Below are positions 44,382 to 53,104 of a DNA stretch of 64,000 bases, piece after piece. The DNA comes from Chitinophagaceae bacterium BSSC1. Lineage in GTDB: Bacteria > Bacteroidota > Bacteroidia > Chitinophagales > Chitinophagaceae. The stretch spans positions 1 to 64,000 of the forward strand of contig NKJC01000004.1 of the NCBI GenBank assembly GCA_002256435.1. Reading direction: 5' to 3'. The stretch's first letter is position 1. Each line of letters begins with the position of its first letter. The translations under genes and the position numbers were made by a program. The notes beneath the pieces were generated by a model. It was not told where the DNA came from. It was given only the letters and a program-made list of their open reading frames with translations, and searched no databases.

Positions 44382-45359
44382 CTATTGTATATCCCACGCT
44401 AGTGCAGACGCACCAAGTATTGCCGCATCCGACTCTTTTAAATGGCTAACCAAAATTTTCACCTTATTCTGAAATACCTGAATCAGGTTGGCTTCCATAT
44501 GTTCCCTTGTGGGTTTTAAAATCAAATCTCCAGCCTTGGTTAAACCACCAAATAAAACAATGGCAGAGGGGCTAGAAAACATGACAAAATTAGCAAGGGC
44601 CAAACCAAGGATTTTTCCAGTATAGTCAAAAATGTCTTTGGCTAATTGATCACCAGCCATGGCTGCATCATATACTTTTTTAGAATCCAAAGTCTCTTTT
44701 GGAATGGCACGCAACAAACTAGGGGTATCTGAATTTTCCAATAATTCAATGGCCGTGTTTCTAACACCAGTGGCAGAAGCATAACTTTCTAAAGAACCTT
44801 TTTTGCCAGTGCCTTCGTGGTAACGACCATCAGGAATCACAATTACATGTCCTAATTCTCCAGCAAAACCATCGTGACCATAAATCAAATTACCATTGGC
44901 TACAATACCACTACCTACACCAGTGCCCAAAGTAATCATGATAAAATCATTCATATCCTTGGCAGCACCATATTTCATTTCTCCTAGTGCAGCAGCATTG
45001 GCATCATTGGTAATAACAACGGGCAATTTGAATTCATCTTGAATCAGTTTGGCCAAAGGAATAATCCCCTTCCAAGGTAGGTTAGGAGCGTACTCAATGG
45101 TCCCTGTATAAAAGTTTCCATTTGGAGCGCCAACGCCAATTCCTCTAATTCTTCCTGAGCCTCCAACATTATCAATTAGAGGCTGTACTTTTTTATGCAA
45201 TTCTGCAATAAATGCTTCAATGGTGTCAAATCCCCTAGTAGACATTTCGCTAGAAAACAACACATTACCCTCTCTATCAACAATTCCAAATTTGGTACCC
45301 GTTCCACCAATGTCAATGCCGATGGCTAATTGCTCCATACCGGCGTTATTAGATGCCAT
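44382..45359 (-). CDS. ROK-family sugar kinase (glucokinase-like) without zinc cysteines
   Basis: 325 residues (ATG 45359, or 45338 giving MEQLAIGIDIGGT). ATP/sugar motifs: IGIDIGGTGTKFGIV, VVITNDANAAALGE (catalytic Asp) and MITLGTGVGSGIV. It should phosphorylate glucose or a related sugar with ATP. Odd point: the family's zinc motif CxCGxxGCxE is here GRYHEGTGKKGSLES, with none of the cysteines. The transporter gene upstream (22-base gap) is on the same strand, so uptake and phosphorylation are probably one operon. Confidence 0.88.
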   Translation of the reverse strand: MASNNAGMEQLAIGIDIGGTGTKFGIVDREGNVLFSSEMSTRGFDTIEAFIAELHKKVQPLIDNVGGSGRIRGIGVGAPNGNFYTGTIEYAPNLPWKGIIPLAKLIQDEFKLPVVITNDANAAALGEMKYGAAKDMNDFIMITLGTGVGSGIVANGNLIYGHDGFAGELGHVIVIPDGRYHEGTGKKGSLESYASATGVRNTAIELLENSDTPSLLRAIPKETLDSKKVYDAAMAGDQLAKDIFDYTGKILGLALANFVMFSSPSAIVLFGGLTKAGDLILKPTREHMEANLIQVFQNKVKILVSHLKESDAAILGASALAWDIQ

Positions 45360-45381
45360 GTCTCTTTGTTTATAAATGAAA

Positions 45382-46836
45382 TTAATGTCCTGCGCCAGAT
45401 GTTTTCACATCATAGTCAATCCCCTGAGATTTCAAGATAGATTTAACCCTAATGGCATAGAATGCAAGGTAAGCAAAACATAGTGCACCAACTATATAAC
45501 TGTATTGAATGCCAAGCATACTGTCGTCTGCTACCCAGCCTTGTAAAGCAGCTATCACACCACCACCCATAATCATCATGATCAGCAAACTAGAACCCTG
45601 GTTGGTGTGTTTGCCCAATCCTGCCACAGCCAATGTAAAGATGCAGGGCCAAAGGGTGCTACAAAATAAACCCACACTGATAAAGGCAAATACGCTCACC
45701 ATTCCAGAAGTAAGCATACCAATCACTAAGGCTAGAATACCCATGCTAGAGAAGATCAACAACATTCTTGCAGGGCTACCCTTACTCAAAATATCACCCG
45801 CAATCATGGCAATGATGACCAAGCCGTAAATATAAAACTGAGTCATATCGTGCTGTGCAATGGTATTGACAATTAAGAATACCGCAAATGCCAAATAAGG
45901 CATTACAAAATTCAACACTTTGGCTTTGGCAGCACTAACACCAAAAGCTCCTACTGAAGCCGTCCAACGACCAATCATTAAACTAGCCCAATACAAAGAA
46001 ATATAAGGTGCAATTTGTTCTGTTTGAATACCCACGTGTTGGCGCATATATTCAGGAAGGTTACTAGCCGTAGATACTTCAACACCCACATATACAAAGA
46101 TTCCAATCATACCCATCACTAATTGCGGATATTGAATGGCAGATTTTTTGTGTAATACTTTAGAACCAGATTCAGCTTCTTTTTCAGCAACCGTATCTAG
46201 GTCAATTTTATTAGGAATAGAAGAGAATTTAAAGAAGATGGCTACCAATAAGAACGCAGCACCAAGAATTAAATAAGGGGTTTTTACACTTTCAATACTA
46301 GCATCTGTATTACCACTACTTACGCTACCAAAAATGGCAAAGCTTACCAGCAAGGGTCCTATAGTAGTACCAAAATTATTGATCCCTCCAGCCATGTTCA
46401 AACGCTGTGAACCAGTTTTTGGGTCACCAATAACTACGGCTAGTGGATTGGCTGCAATCTGTTGTAAACTAAAACCTAATGCAACAATGAACAGCGCGGT
46501 AATCATTAAGTTAAAAGATCCGCCGCCATTTGCTGCAGGATAAAATAACAAAGTTCCCACTGCGGAAATACCCAAACCAAGGGCAATCCCATTTTTGTAA
46601 CCAATTTTGTTGAGCAAATCTCCGCCAATAGCTGAGGAAACGCCAACATAGATCAAAGATCCCACCGTATAAGCCACATAAAAGGCAACGGCCACCAACT
46701 GGCTTTGCAACTGTGTTAAGGTGAATGCTTTTTTGAAAACAGGGATCAAAATATCGTTGCTGGCAGCAACAAATCCCCAGAAAAAGAATACGGTAATGAG
46801 GGTGCCAAATTGGGACCAGTTAGTTTTTTGATTCAT
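45382..46836 (-). CDS. FucP-type sugar:proton MFS transporter
   Basis: 484 residues with about 12 membrane helices. N-terminal FFFWGFVAASNDILIPVFKK and ALGFSLQQIAANPLAVVIGD are characteristic of the FucP/GluP (glucose, galactose, fucose) branch of the major facilitator superfamily. It is followed by the ROK kinase gene. Divergent from glgA across a 136-base region that contains an inverted repeat. Confidence 0.9.
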   Translation of the reverse strand: MNQKTNWSQFGTLITVFFFWGFVAASNDILIPVFKKAFTLTQLQSQLVAVAFYVAYTVGSLIYVGVSSAIGGDLLNKIGYKNGIALGLGISAVGTLLFYPAANGGGSFNLMITALFIVALGFSLQQIAANPLAVVIGDPKTGSQRLNMAGGINNFGTTIGPLLVSFAIFGSVSSGNTDASIESVKTPYLILGAAFLLVAIFFKFSSIPNKIDLDTVAEKEAESGSKVLHKKSAIQYPQLVMGMIGIFVYVGVEVSTASNLPEYMRQHVGIQTEQIAPYISLYWASLMIGRWTASVGAFGVSAAKAKVLNFVMPYLAFAVFLIVNTIAQHDMTQFYIYGLVIIAMIAGDILSKGSPARMLLIFSSMGILALVIGMLTSGMVSVFAFISVGLFCSTLWPCIFTLAVAGLGKHTNQGSSLLIMMIMGGGVIAALQGWVADDSMLGIQYSYIVGALCFAYLAFYAIRVKSILKSQGIDYDVKTSGAGH

Positions 46837-46915
46837 GGCAAGCGAGTGATTGATTATGAAACGAATAGGCTGTAAAATAAATATAATTTACTAAGCAGAA
46901 AACTTTAAATGTTTT

Positions 46916-46930
46916 TTGCCCTTATGGCAA
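46916..46930. promoter_or_regulatory. Inverted repeat between the sugar transporter and glgA
   Basis: TTGCC-CTTAT-GGCAA lies in the 136-base divergent region. The left half is part of GTTTTTTGC (46911-46919), the same 9-mer that marks the deoR/susC sites. A shared operator is possible but unproven. Confidence 0.35.
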
Positions 46931-46972
46931 TTCATTCCTAAATTGAATGCAATTAATGTTTAATTAAGCTAG

Positions 46973-48388
46973 ATGGAGATTGTTCATATAAGTGCCGAAT
47001 GCTATCCAGTAGCCAAAGCTGGTGGCTTGGGAGATGTGGTGGGAGCCTTACCTAAATACCAGTGTAAAGCGGGGCATATTGCCAAAGTAGTCATGCCCAT
47101 GTATAGGACCAAATTCTTGTACAATAATGAATGGGTGGTTGATTTTAAAGGGTCTGCCCACTTGGGCGATTGGTTGTTTGAGTACACCATTATTAGAGAA
47201 AAAACCAATTCCCTTGGTTTTGACCTTTACCTAGTAGACATCAATGGCTTGTTAGACAGGGAAAAGATTTATGGCTACGATGATGATACAGAGCGATTTA
47301 CCGCCTTTCAAATTGCCGTTGTGAGTTGGATGGCCAGTTGGGAACATCGGCCAGATATAGTGCACTGCCATGACCACCAATCAGGACTAGTGCCCTTTAT
47401 GATGAAGCACTGTTTTAATTACAGACATTTAAGTAGGGTGTCAACCGTTTTTACCATTCACAATGGACAATATCAGGGATGGATGGATTGGAGTCAAAGC
47501 AAACTAATTCCGGCTTGGGATGATTGGAAAACAGGATTGTTAGAATGGGCGGGTCGCATCAATCCCATGGCGTCTGCCATTAAATGCGCAGACAGAGTAA
47601 CCACGGTATCTCAGAGTTATATGGAAGAGTTGTTCTATGATGCCAATGGTTTAGAGTCTTTATTTGATTATGAACGAGGAAAATGCGTGGGCATCCTAAA
47701 TGGAATTGACAATGAAATCTGGAATCCCGCTACCGATACTTATTTAGACAACCACTTTTCCGTTAAAACAGTCACCAAGGGCAAAAAAGCCAATAAGGCA
47801 TTGCTTTGTGAGAAATATGGATTGGACAAAGAGAAGCCACTTTTTGTATTTATTGGCAGATTGGTAGGGGAGAAAGCGGCAGAAATTTTACCAGGATCCA
47901 TAGCTAGGGCCATTCATGAATCCGGTGGAGCGGCCAGCTTCTTAATTTTGGGAAGTGGACAAACCGATATTGAATGGGCTTTGCAACAAATGACGGGGCA
48001 ATATCCCGGATTATACAACGCCTATATTGGATATAATGAAGCGTTAAGTCATTTGATCTATGCTGGGGCAGACTTTCTGCTCATGCCAAGTAGGGTAGAG
48101 CCCTGTGGCTTAAATCAAATGTATGCCATGCGTTATGGCACAGTGCCCGTTGTAAGAAGTACCGGTGGATTAAAAGACACGGTAGTAGATATGGGAGACC
48201 CGGATGGTTATGGCATCCGTTTTAATCATGCCACTGAATCAGACCTGGTTTATTCCATTAGTAGGGGCGTATCAGTTTATCAAGACAGCGCGCATATGGA
48301 AAAAATGCGCAAGTTTATGATGCAAGTAGACAATAGTTGGGAAGCCACTGTACAAAAATACATCAGTGTTTACCAGGGCATTTTATAA
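46973..48388 (+). CDS. glgA: Glycogen synthase
   Basis: 471 residues, GT5. ADP-glucose binding motif KAGGLGDVVG near residues 15-24, and the retaining-GT motif near the C-terminus: MPSRVEPCGLNQMYAMRYG, followed by STGGLKDTVVD. It extends alpha-1,4-glucan from ADP-glucose. glgC follows 32 bases after the stop. The divergent neighbour is a sugar transporter, so uptake and storage may share control. Confidence 0.95.
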   Translation: MEIVHISAECYPVAKAGGLGDVVGALPKYQCKAGHIAKVVMPMYRTKFLYNNEWVVDFKGSAHLGDWLFEYTIIREKTNSLGFDLYLVDINGLLDREKIYGYDDDTERFTAFQIAVVSWMASWEHRPDIVHCHDHQSGLVPFMMKHCFNYRHLSRVSTVFTIHNGQYQGWMDWSQSKLIPAWDDWKTGLLEWAGRINPMASAIKCADRVTTVSQSYMEELFYDANGLESLFDYERGKCVGILNGIDNEIWNPATDTYLDNHFSVKTVTKGKKANKALLCEKYGLDKEKPLFVFIGRLVGEKAAEILPGSIARAIHESGGAASFLILGSGQTDIEWALQQMTGQYPGLYNAYIGYNEALSHLIYAGADFLLMPSRVEPCGLNQMYAMRYGTVPVVRSTGGLKDTVVDMGDPDGYGIRFNHATESDLVYSISRGVSVYQDSAHMEKMRKFMMQVDNSWEATVQKYISVYQGIL

Positions 48389-48420
48389 CTAGCTTTGTAC
48401 CAGATAAAACAATAGAACCA

Positions 48421-49704
48421 ATGAATAATTATTCAACATCAGTAGTAGCCGTGATCCTGGGAGGAGGTGCCGGAAGCAGGTTATCACCCTTGACCAATAC
48501 TAGGTCAAAACCCGCTGTACCTATTGCAGGTAAATACCGTTTGGTGGACATTCCCATCAGTAACTGTATCAATAGTAATATCAATAGAATGTTTGTATTG
48601 ACCCAGTTCAATTCAGCATCCTTGAACAAGCATATTAAAAACACTTACCACTTTAGTGCTTTTAGTTCTGGTTTTGTAGATATTTTGGCTGCAGAACAAA
48701 CACCTGATAATCCAGGTTGGTTTCAGGGCACAGCCGATGCGGTAAAACAATCACTCAGGCATATTGGCAATTTTGACTACGAGTATATTTTGATCTTAAG
48801 TGGAGACCAACTCTATCAAATGGACTTTAGTGAAATGATTGCCAATCACAAGGCTCAAGGAGCGGATATTACTATTGCCACCATTCCAGTAGGCGATAGA
48901 GAAGCGCCAGAATTTGGCATTTTGAAAACCAATGAAGAGCAATTTATCACCTCTTTTATTGAAAAGCCAGCAAAGGAATTATTGCCAGATTGGACCAGTG
49001 ATACCGGTGCAGAAATGCAAAAGCAGGGTAGGAATTACCTGGCTTCTATGGGGATCTATATTTTCAATAAGCGCATCTTGGATCACCTCTTGTATGAGAA
49101 GAATCCAAAAGCTACAGACTTTGGTAAAGAGATTATCCCTGAATCCATTGATAACCACAAAGTAATCAGTTATCAATACGATGGTTATTGGACCGATATT
49201 GGAAATATCTATTCCTTCTTTGAAGCCAACCTAGCTTTAACGGATGATGTGCCAGCGTTCAACCTGTTTGATAATACCAAAACGGTATATAGCCGCGCAA
49301 GGATGTTGCCACCAGCAAAAATCAGTGGCACTACACTGGAAAAAACCATCATCGCCGAAGGCTCTATTATCAATGCTAGCAGAATAGAACAATCTGTGGT
49401 AGGGATTCGTTCCAGAATTGGAAAGGGTACTACTATTGTCAGTTCTTATATTATGGGTAATGATTATTATGAAACCCTATCTGAAATGGATAGCGACCAA
49501 GCCAAGGGTTTACCCAAGATTGGCATTGGAGAAAGGTGCTATATTAAAGACGCCATCATTGACAAAAACTGCCGCATAGGCAATGATGTTAGAATTGTTG
49601 GCGGTAAGCACTTAGCCAATACGGATCATCCACTATATGCAGTAAAAGACGGAATTGTGGTGGTGAAAAAGACCGCCATTCTACCTGACGGATTTGTGAT
49701 ATAA
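48421..49704 (+). CDS. glgC: Glucose-1-phosphate adenylyltransferase
   Basis: 427 residues from the ATG at 48421; a longer frame from 48337 overlaps glgA. The nucleotidyltransferase signature GGGAGSRLSPLTNTRSKPAV is at 14-33, and YRLVDIPISNC follows. The FQGTADAV motif and the YWTDIGNI segment complete the catalytic domain, and a left-handed beta-helix makes up the last ~130 residues. It makes ADP-glucose for GlgA and is usually allosterically controlled. Confidence 0.96.
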   Translation: MNNYSTSVVAVILGGGAGSRLSPLTNTRSKPAVPIAGKYRLVDIPISNCINSNINRMFVLTQFNSASLNKHIKNTYHFSAFSSGFVDILAAEQTPDNPGWFQGTADAVKQSLRHIGNFDYEYILILSGDQLYQMDFSEMIANHKAQGADITIATIPVGDREAPEFGILKTNEEQFITSFIEKPAKELLPDWTSDTGAEMQKQGRNYLASMGIYIFNKRILDHLLYEKNPKATDFGKEIIPESIDNHKVISYQYDGYWTDIGNIYSFFEANLALTDDVPAFNLFDNTKTVYSRARMLPPAKISGTTLEKTIIAEGSIINASRIEQSVVGIRSRIGKGTTIVSSYIMGNDYYETLSEMDSDQAKGLPKIGIGERCYIKDAIIDKNCRIGNDVRIVGGKHLANTDHPLYAVKDGIVVVKKTAILPDGFVI

Positions 49705-49710
49705 ATCATG

Positions 49711-49740
49711 AAAAAACGTCCCTGCGGGGATGTTTTTTTG
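49711..49740 (+). terminator. Terminator after glgC
   Basis: AACGTCCC-TGC-GGGGATGTT, then seven T. Confidence 0.85.
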
Positions 49741-49784
49741 TGTAATTTTAGCTTCATGTATTTCTTACACATTAAACGATTGCC

Positions 49785-51170
49785 ATGGCCCACTCCAACC
49801 CGCCAGTAAACAGTACTGGACTTCTGCCCAAACCCAGGCTAACCCTTGCTCAGATAGTTTTTATGAGTTTTGGATTTATGGGAATTCAATTTGGATTCGC
49901 ATTGCAAAACGGCAATACCAGCCGGATTCTGCGTTCCTTTGGCGCAGACGTAGAACAACTACCCATGTTCTGGATTGTAGCACCCTTGGTGGGCATGATT
50001 GTGCAACCTTTAATAGGCCATTATAGTGATAATACATGGACCAGAATGGGAAGAAGAAAGCCCTACTTTTTAACAGGTGCCATTCTATCTTCTGCAGCCC
50101 TGATTTTCTTACCCAATGCCGGCTCCTTGTCTAGTATTGTTCCCGCCCTTTGGATGGGTGCAGGAATGGTCATGATCATGGACGCTAGTTTTAACGTGGC
50201 CATGGAACCCTTTAGGGCCTTGGTAGCAGATAACCTGCCTGACTCACAAAGAACATCGGGCTTTGCCGTACAAACCTTTCTGATTGGTATTGGAGCTGTG
50301 GTAGGTTCTGAACTACCTTCTTTCTTAGCCAAACAAGGATTTTCTCAAGAAGCAGGCCCTTCTGGCGTTGCCGATAATATTCGATACAGTTTTTACATAG
50401 GAGCAGCAGTATTTATGGCAGCCATTTTGGTTACCGTATTTTTCTCCAAAGAATATAGTCCAAAAGAATACGAACAGTTTCATGGAAAGAAAGATGCTGA
50501 TGCGCCTAAAGCCGCTGTATCAGACATTTTCAAGGATTTTGCCAAAATGCCCAAGACCATGAAGCAATTGGGATTGGTACAATTTTTTTCTTGGTTTGCC
50601 TTATTTAGTATGTGGGTGTTTACTACTGATGCAGTAGCTACCCACGTGTATGGATTAACTGGAGACTATGCCAAATCTGTAGCGTATAATGATGCCGGAA
50701 ATAAAGTAAGTTCTGCATTTGGAACCTATAATTTGGTAGCGGCAGTTTATGCATTAATGCTACCCTTAGTTGCCAAATTCTTGGGAAGAAAAGGTACTCA
50801 TGCCTTCTCTTTATTTGCAGGTGGTATTGGACTAATTTCTATTTTCTTTATCAAGGATCCAGAAATGCTCAAGTTCTCCATGGTAGGTATTGGACTAGCT
50901 TGGGCCAGTATTTTAGCCATGCCTTATGTGATTTTATCGGGAGCCATTCCTGCAGGAAAATTGGGCATCTATATGGGCATCTTCAATTTCTTTATTACCC
51001 TACCTCAAATCATCAATGGGATTGGTGGGGGATGGATTGTAAAACATATTTACGGAGGTCAACCCATTTATGCCATTGTACTAGCAGGATTCTTTATGAT
51101 CTGCGCGGCTATTAGTGTATTGTTTGTCTATGATGCAGGAGCTATCAAAATCAAAGAAGGAAAAGATTAA
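49785..51170 (+). CDS. SLC45-like MFS transporter, probable (malto)oligosaccharide carrier
   Basis: 461 residues with about 12 helices. N-terminal MSFGFMGIQFGFALQNGNTS and PLIGHYSDNTWTRMGRRKPY match the glycoside/SLC45 branch (sucrose/maltose carriers). It is followed 25 bases later by a cyclomaltodextrinase-like gene, which supports import of malto-oligosaccharides or maltose. Confidence 0.88.
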   Translation: MAHSNPPVNSTGLLPKPRLTLAQIVFMSFGFMGIQFGFALQNGNTSRILRSFGADVEQLPMFWIVAPLVGMIVQPLIGHYSDNTWTRMGRRKPYFLTGAILSSAALIFLPNAGSLSSIVPALWMGAGMVMIMDASFNVAMEPFRALVADNLPDSQRTSGFAVQTFLIGIGAVVGSELPSFLAKQGFSQEAGPSGVADNIRYSFYIGAAVFMAAILVTVFFSKEYSPKEYEQFHGKKDADAPKAAVSDIFKDFAKMPKTMKQLGLVQFFSWFALFSMWVFTTDAVATHVYGLTGDYAKSVAYNDAGNKVSSAFGTYNLVAAVYALMLPLVAKFLGRKGTHAFSLFAGGIGLISIFFIKDPEMLKFSMVGIGLAWASILAMPYVILSGAIPAGKLGIYMGIFNFFITLPQIINGIGGGWIVKHIYGGQPIYAIVLAGFFMICAAISVLFVYDAGAIKIKEGKD

Positions 51171-51195
51171 ACCATTGTTGATACAAATAAATGTT

Positions 51196-53043
51196 ATGAA
51201 AAAGATTGCCTTATTGGTCTTGATGACTGCCATGCTACAACTGTTTGTAGAGGCACAATATGCCAAGTGTTATCCCAGTAATTGGTGGGTAGGAATGAAG
51301 TGGATCAAAGTACAGATCTTGGTACAAGGAGAGTATGATGGATTTAATAAAGAGCAGGTTCGCATCCAATATCCTGGTGTAAAATTGCTAAAATCTACAC
51401 CCTTAGAAAATGGTAAATATTTGGCAATAGATCTTGAGATCAGTGCCAATGCTAAAGCCGGAGATGTTGTCATAGAATTTCTGAGTGCAGGAAAAGGACA
51501 TGCTGTAAAATGGCCTTTGTACTCCAAAAAAGCAGGTAGGGGAACCGTATTTGCACAAGGTGTAAACTCTTCAGATTTGGTTTACCTAATCATGCCAGAT
51601 AGGTTTAGCAATGCCGATAAATCAAACGATAAAATACAGGGTCTTAAAGACCAGAGTTTGGATAGGTCAAAAATTTATGACCGTCATGGTGGTGACTTAC
51701 AAGGGATCATCAATCACTTAGACTATTTGAAAAACATGGGTGTAACAACGCTTTGGATGACACCGGTTTTGCTCAATGACCAACCAGAGAGAACCGAGCA
51801 CGGTTATGCCATTACAGATCATTATACTGTGGATCCTAGAATTGGTGGCGCAGAAAAATACAAAGCATTAAGTGATGCTTTACACCAGCGTGGTATGAAG
51901 CTCATGCAAGACGCAGTGTATAATCACGTAGGTAGCAAACACCTGACTTTTCTTGACCAACCCACCAAGGACTGGTACCACCAATGGCCAAAATACACAG
52001 GGACTTCTTATAAAGACCAGCCTGTTTATGACCCTTATGCATCAGCAGCTGACAAGAAATTAATGGCCGATGGTTGGTTCACACCAGAAATGCCGGACCT
52101 AAATCAGAACAATCCTTACGTGGCTAATTTTTTGATTCAACACGCCCTTTGGAGTGTAGAAATGTTTGGCGTAGACGGTTGGAGAATTGATACCTATATC
52201 TATAATGACCTGCCCTTTATGAACAAGTGCAACAAGGCATTAACGGATGAGTATCCCAAGATTACCCTATTTGGTGAAACCTGGGTGCATGGCACAGCTT
52301 CACAAGCATATTTTGCTCAAAACACCATGAACGTACCCTTTAAAAGTAACTTACAAGGTGTAACAGATTTTCAAACCCTGTTCTATGGTATATTTCCAGC
52401 CATCAAAGAAAAGTTTGGATGGACAGAAGGCGTGAATAAATTATACACTACCCTCAGCAATGACTTTTTATACCAAGACGCCAATAGAAACTGCATCTTT
52501 TTAGACAACCATGACCTAACCAGGGTCTATACCGAGTTTGGTGAAGACGCAGAGAAAGTAAAAATGGGAATAGCTTGGTTATTAACAACAAGGGGTATTC
52601 CACAAATCTATTATGGTACAGAAGTACTCATGAAAGGAGAGAAGAATCCAGATGGTTATCTGCGCTTAGATTTCCCAGGGGGATGGGAAGGCGATGCCAA
52701 AAATGCATTTACCGGACAGGGCTTGAGTGAGCAAGAAAAGTCTATGCAGGATTATGTAAAAACACTAGCCAATTTTAGAAAAAATAGTTCAGCTATTACC
52801 AAGGGCAAACTCATGCAATATGTTCCGGACGATGGTCTCTATGTGTATTTCAGATATGATGCCAACCAAACCGTGATGTGTGTGATGAACACCAGCGAAA
52901 AAGACAAAACCGTTGACTTTGATAAATTTGCTGAAAGAACCAATGGTTTCAAAAAAGCAAAGAACATAATCAATGGGGCAAGTGTGAGTTCAGGTTTTCA
53001 AATCCCTGCCAAACGCATGTGGGTACTAGAATTAAGCCGCTAG
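51196..53043 (+). CDS. Exported cyclomaltodextrinase/neopullulanase-like GH13
   Basis: 615 residues from the ATG at 51196. Signal peptide to about residue 20 (LQLFVEAQ). An N-terminal immunoglobulin-like cyclomaltodextrinase domain (about 22-115) precedes the GH13 barrel: region I DAVYNH (239-244), V MPDLNQ (299-304, typical of this subgroup), II GWRIDTYIY with nucleophile Asp332, III GETW with Glu361, IV DNHD with Asp440. A C-terminal beta domain follows. It hydrolyses malto-oligosaccharides or cyclodextrins in the periplasm, like SusA. Coupled with the MFS gene before it. Confidence 0.93.
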   Translation: MKKIALLVLMTAMLQLFVEAQYAKCYPSNWWVGMKWIKVQILVQGEYDGFNKEQVRIQYPGVKLLKSTPLENGKYLAIDLEISANAKAGDVVIEFLSAGKGHAVKWPLYSKKAGRGTVFAQGVNSSDLVYLIMPDRFSNADKSNDKIQGLKDQSLDRSKIYDRHGGDLQGIINHLDYLKNMGVTTLWMTPVLLNDQPERTEHGYAITDHYTVDPRIGGAEKYKALSDALHQRGMKLMQDAVYNHVGSKHLTFLDQPTKDWYHQWPKYTGTSYKDQPVYDPYASAADKKLMADGWFTPEMPDLNQNNPYVANFLIQHALWSVEMFGVDGWRIDTYIYNDLPFMNKCNKALTDEYPKITLFGETWVHGTASQAYFAQNTMNVPFKSNLQGVTDFQTLFYGIFPAIKEKFGWTEGVNKLYTTLSNDFLYQDANRNCIFLDNHDLTRVYTEFGEDAEKVKMGIAWLLTTRGIPQIYYGTEVLMKGEKNPDGYLRLDFPGGWEGDAKNAFTGQGLSEQEKSMQDYVKTLANFRKNSSAITKGKLMQYVPDDGLYVYFRYDANQTVMCVMNTSEKDKTVDFDKFAERTNGFKKAKNIINGASVSSGFQIPAKRMWVLELSR

Positions 53044-53104
53044 TCAATTTAGCTTTTCATTGTTAGGTGAATTTGGTAATTTGACCATGAAACCTAGGGG
53101 TTCC

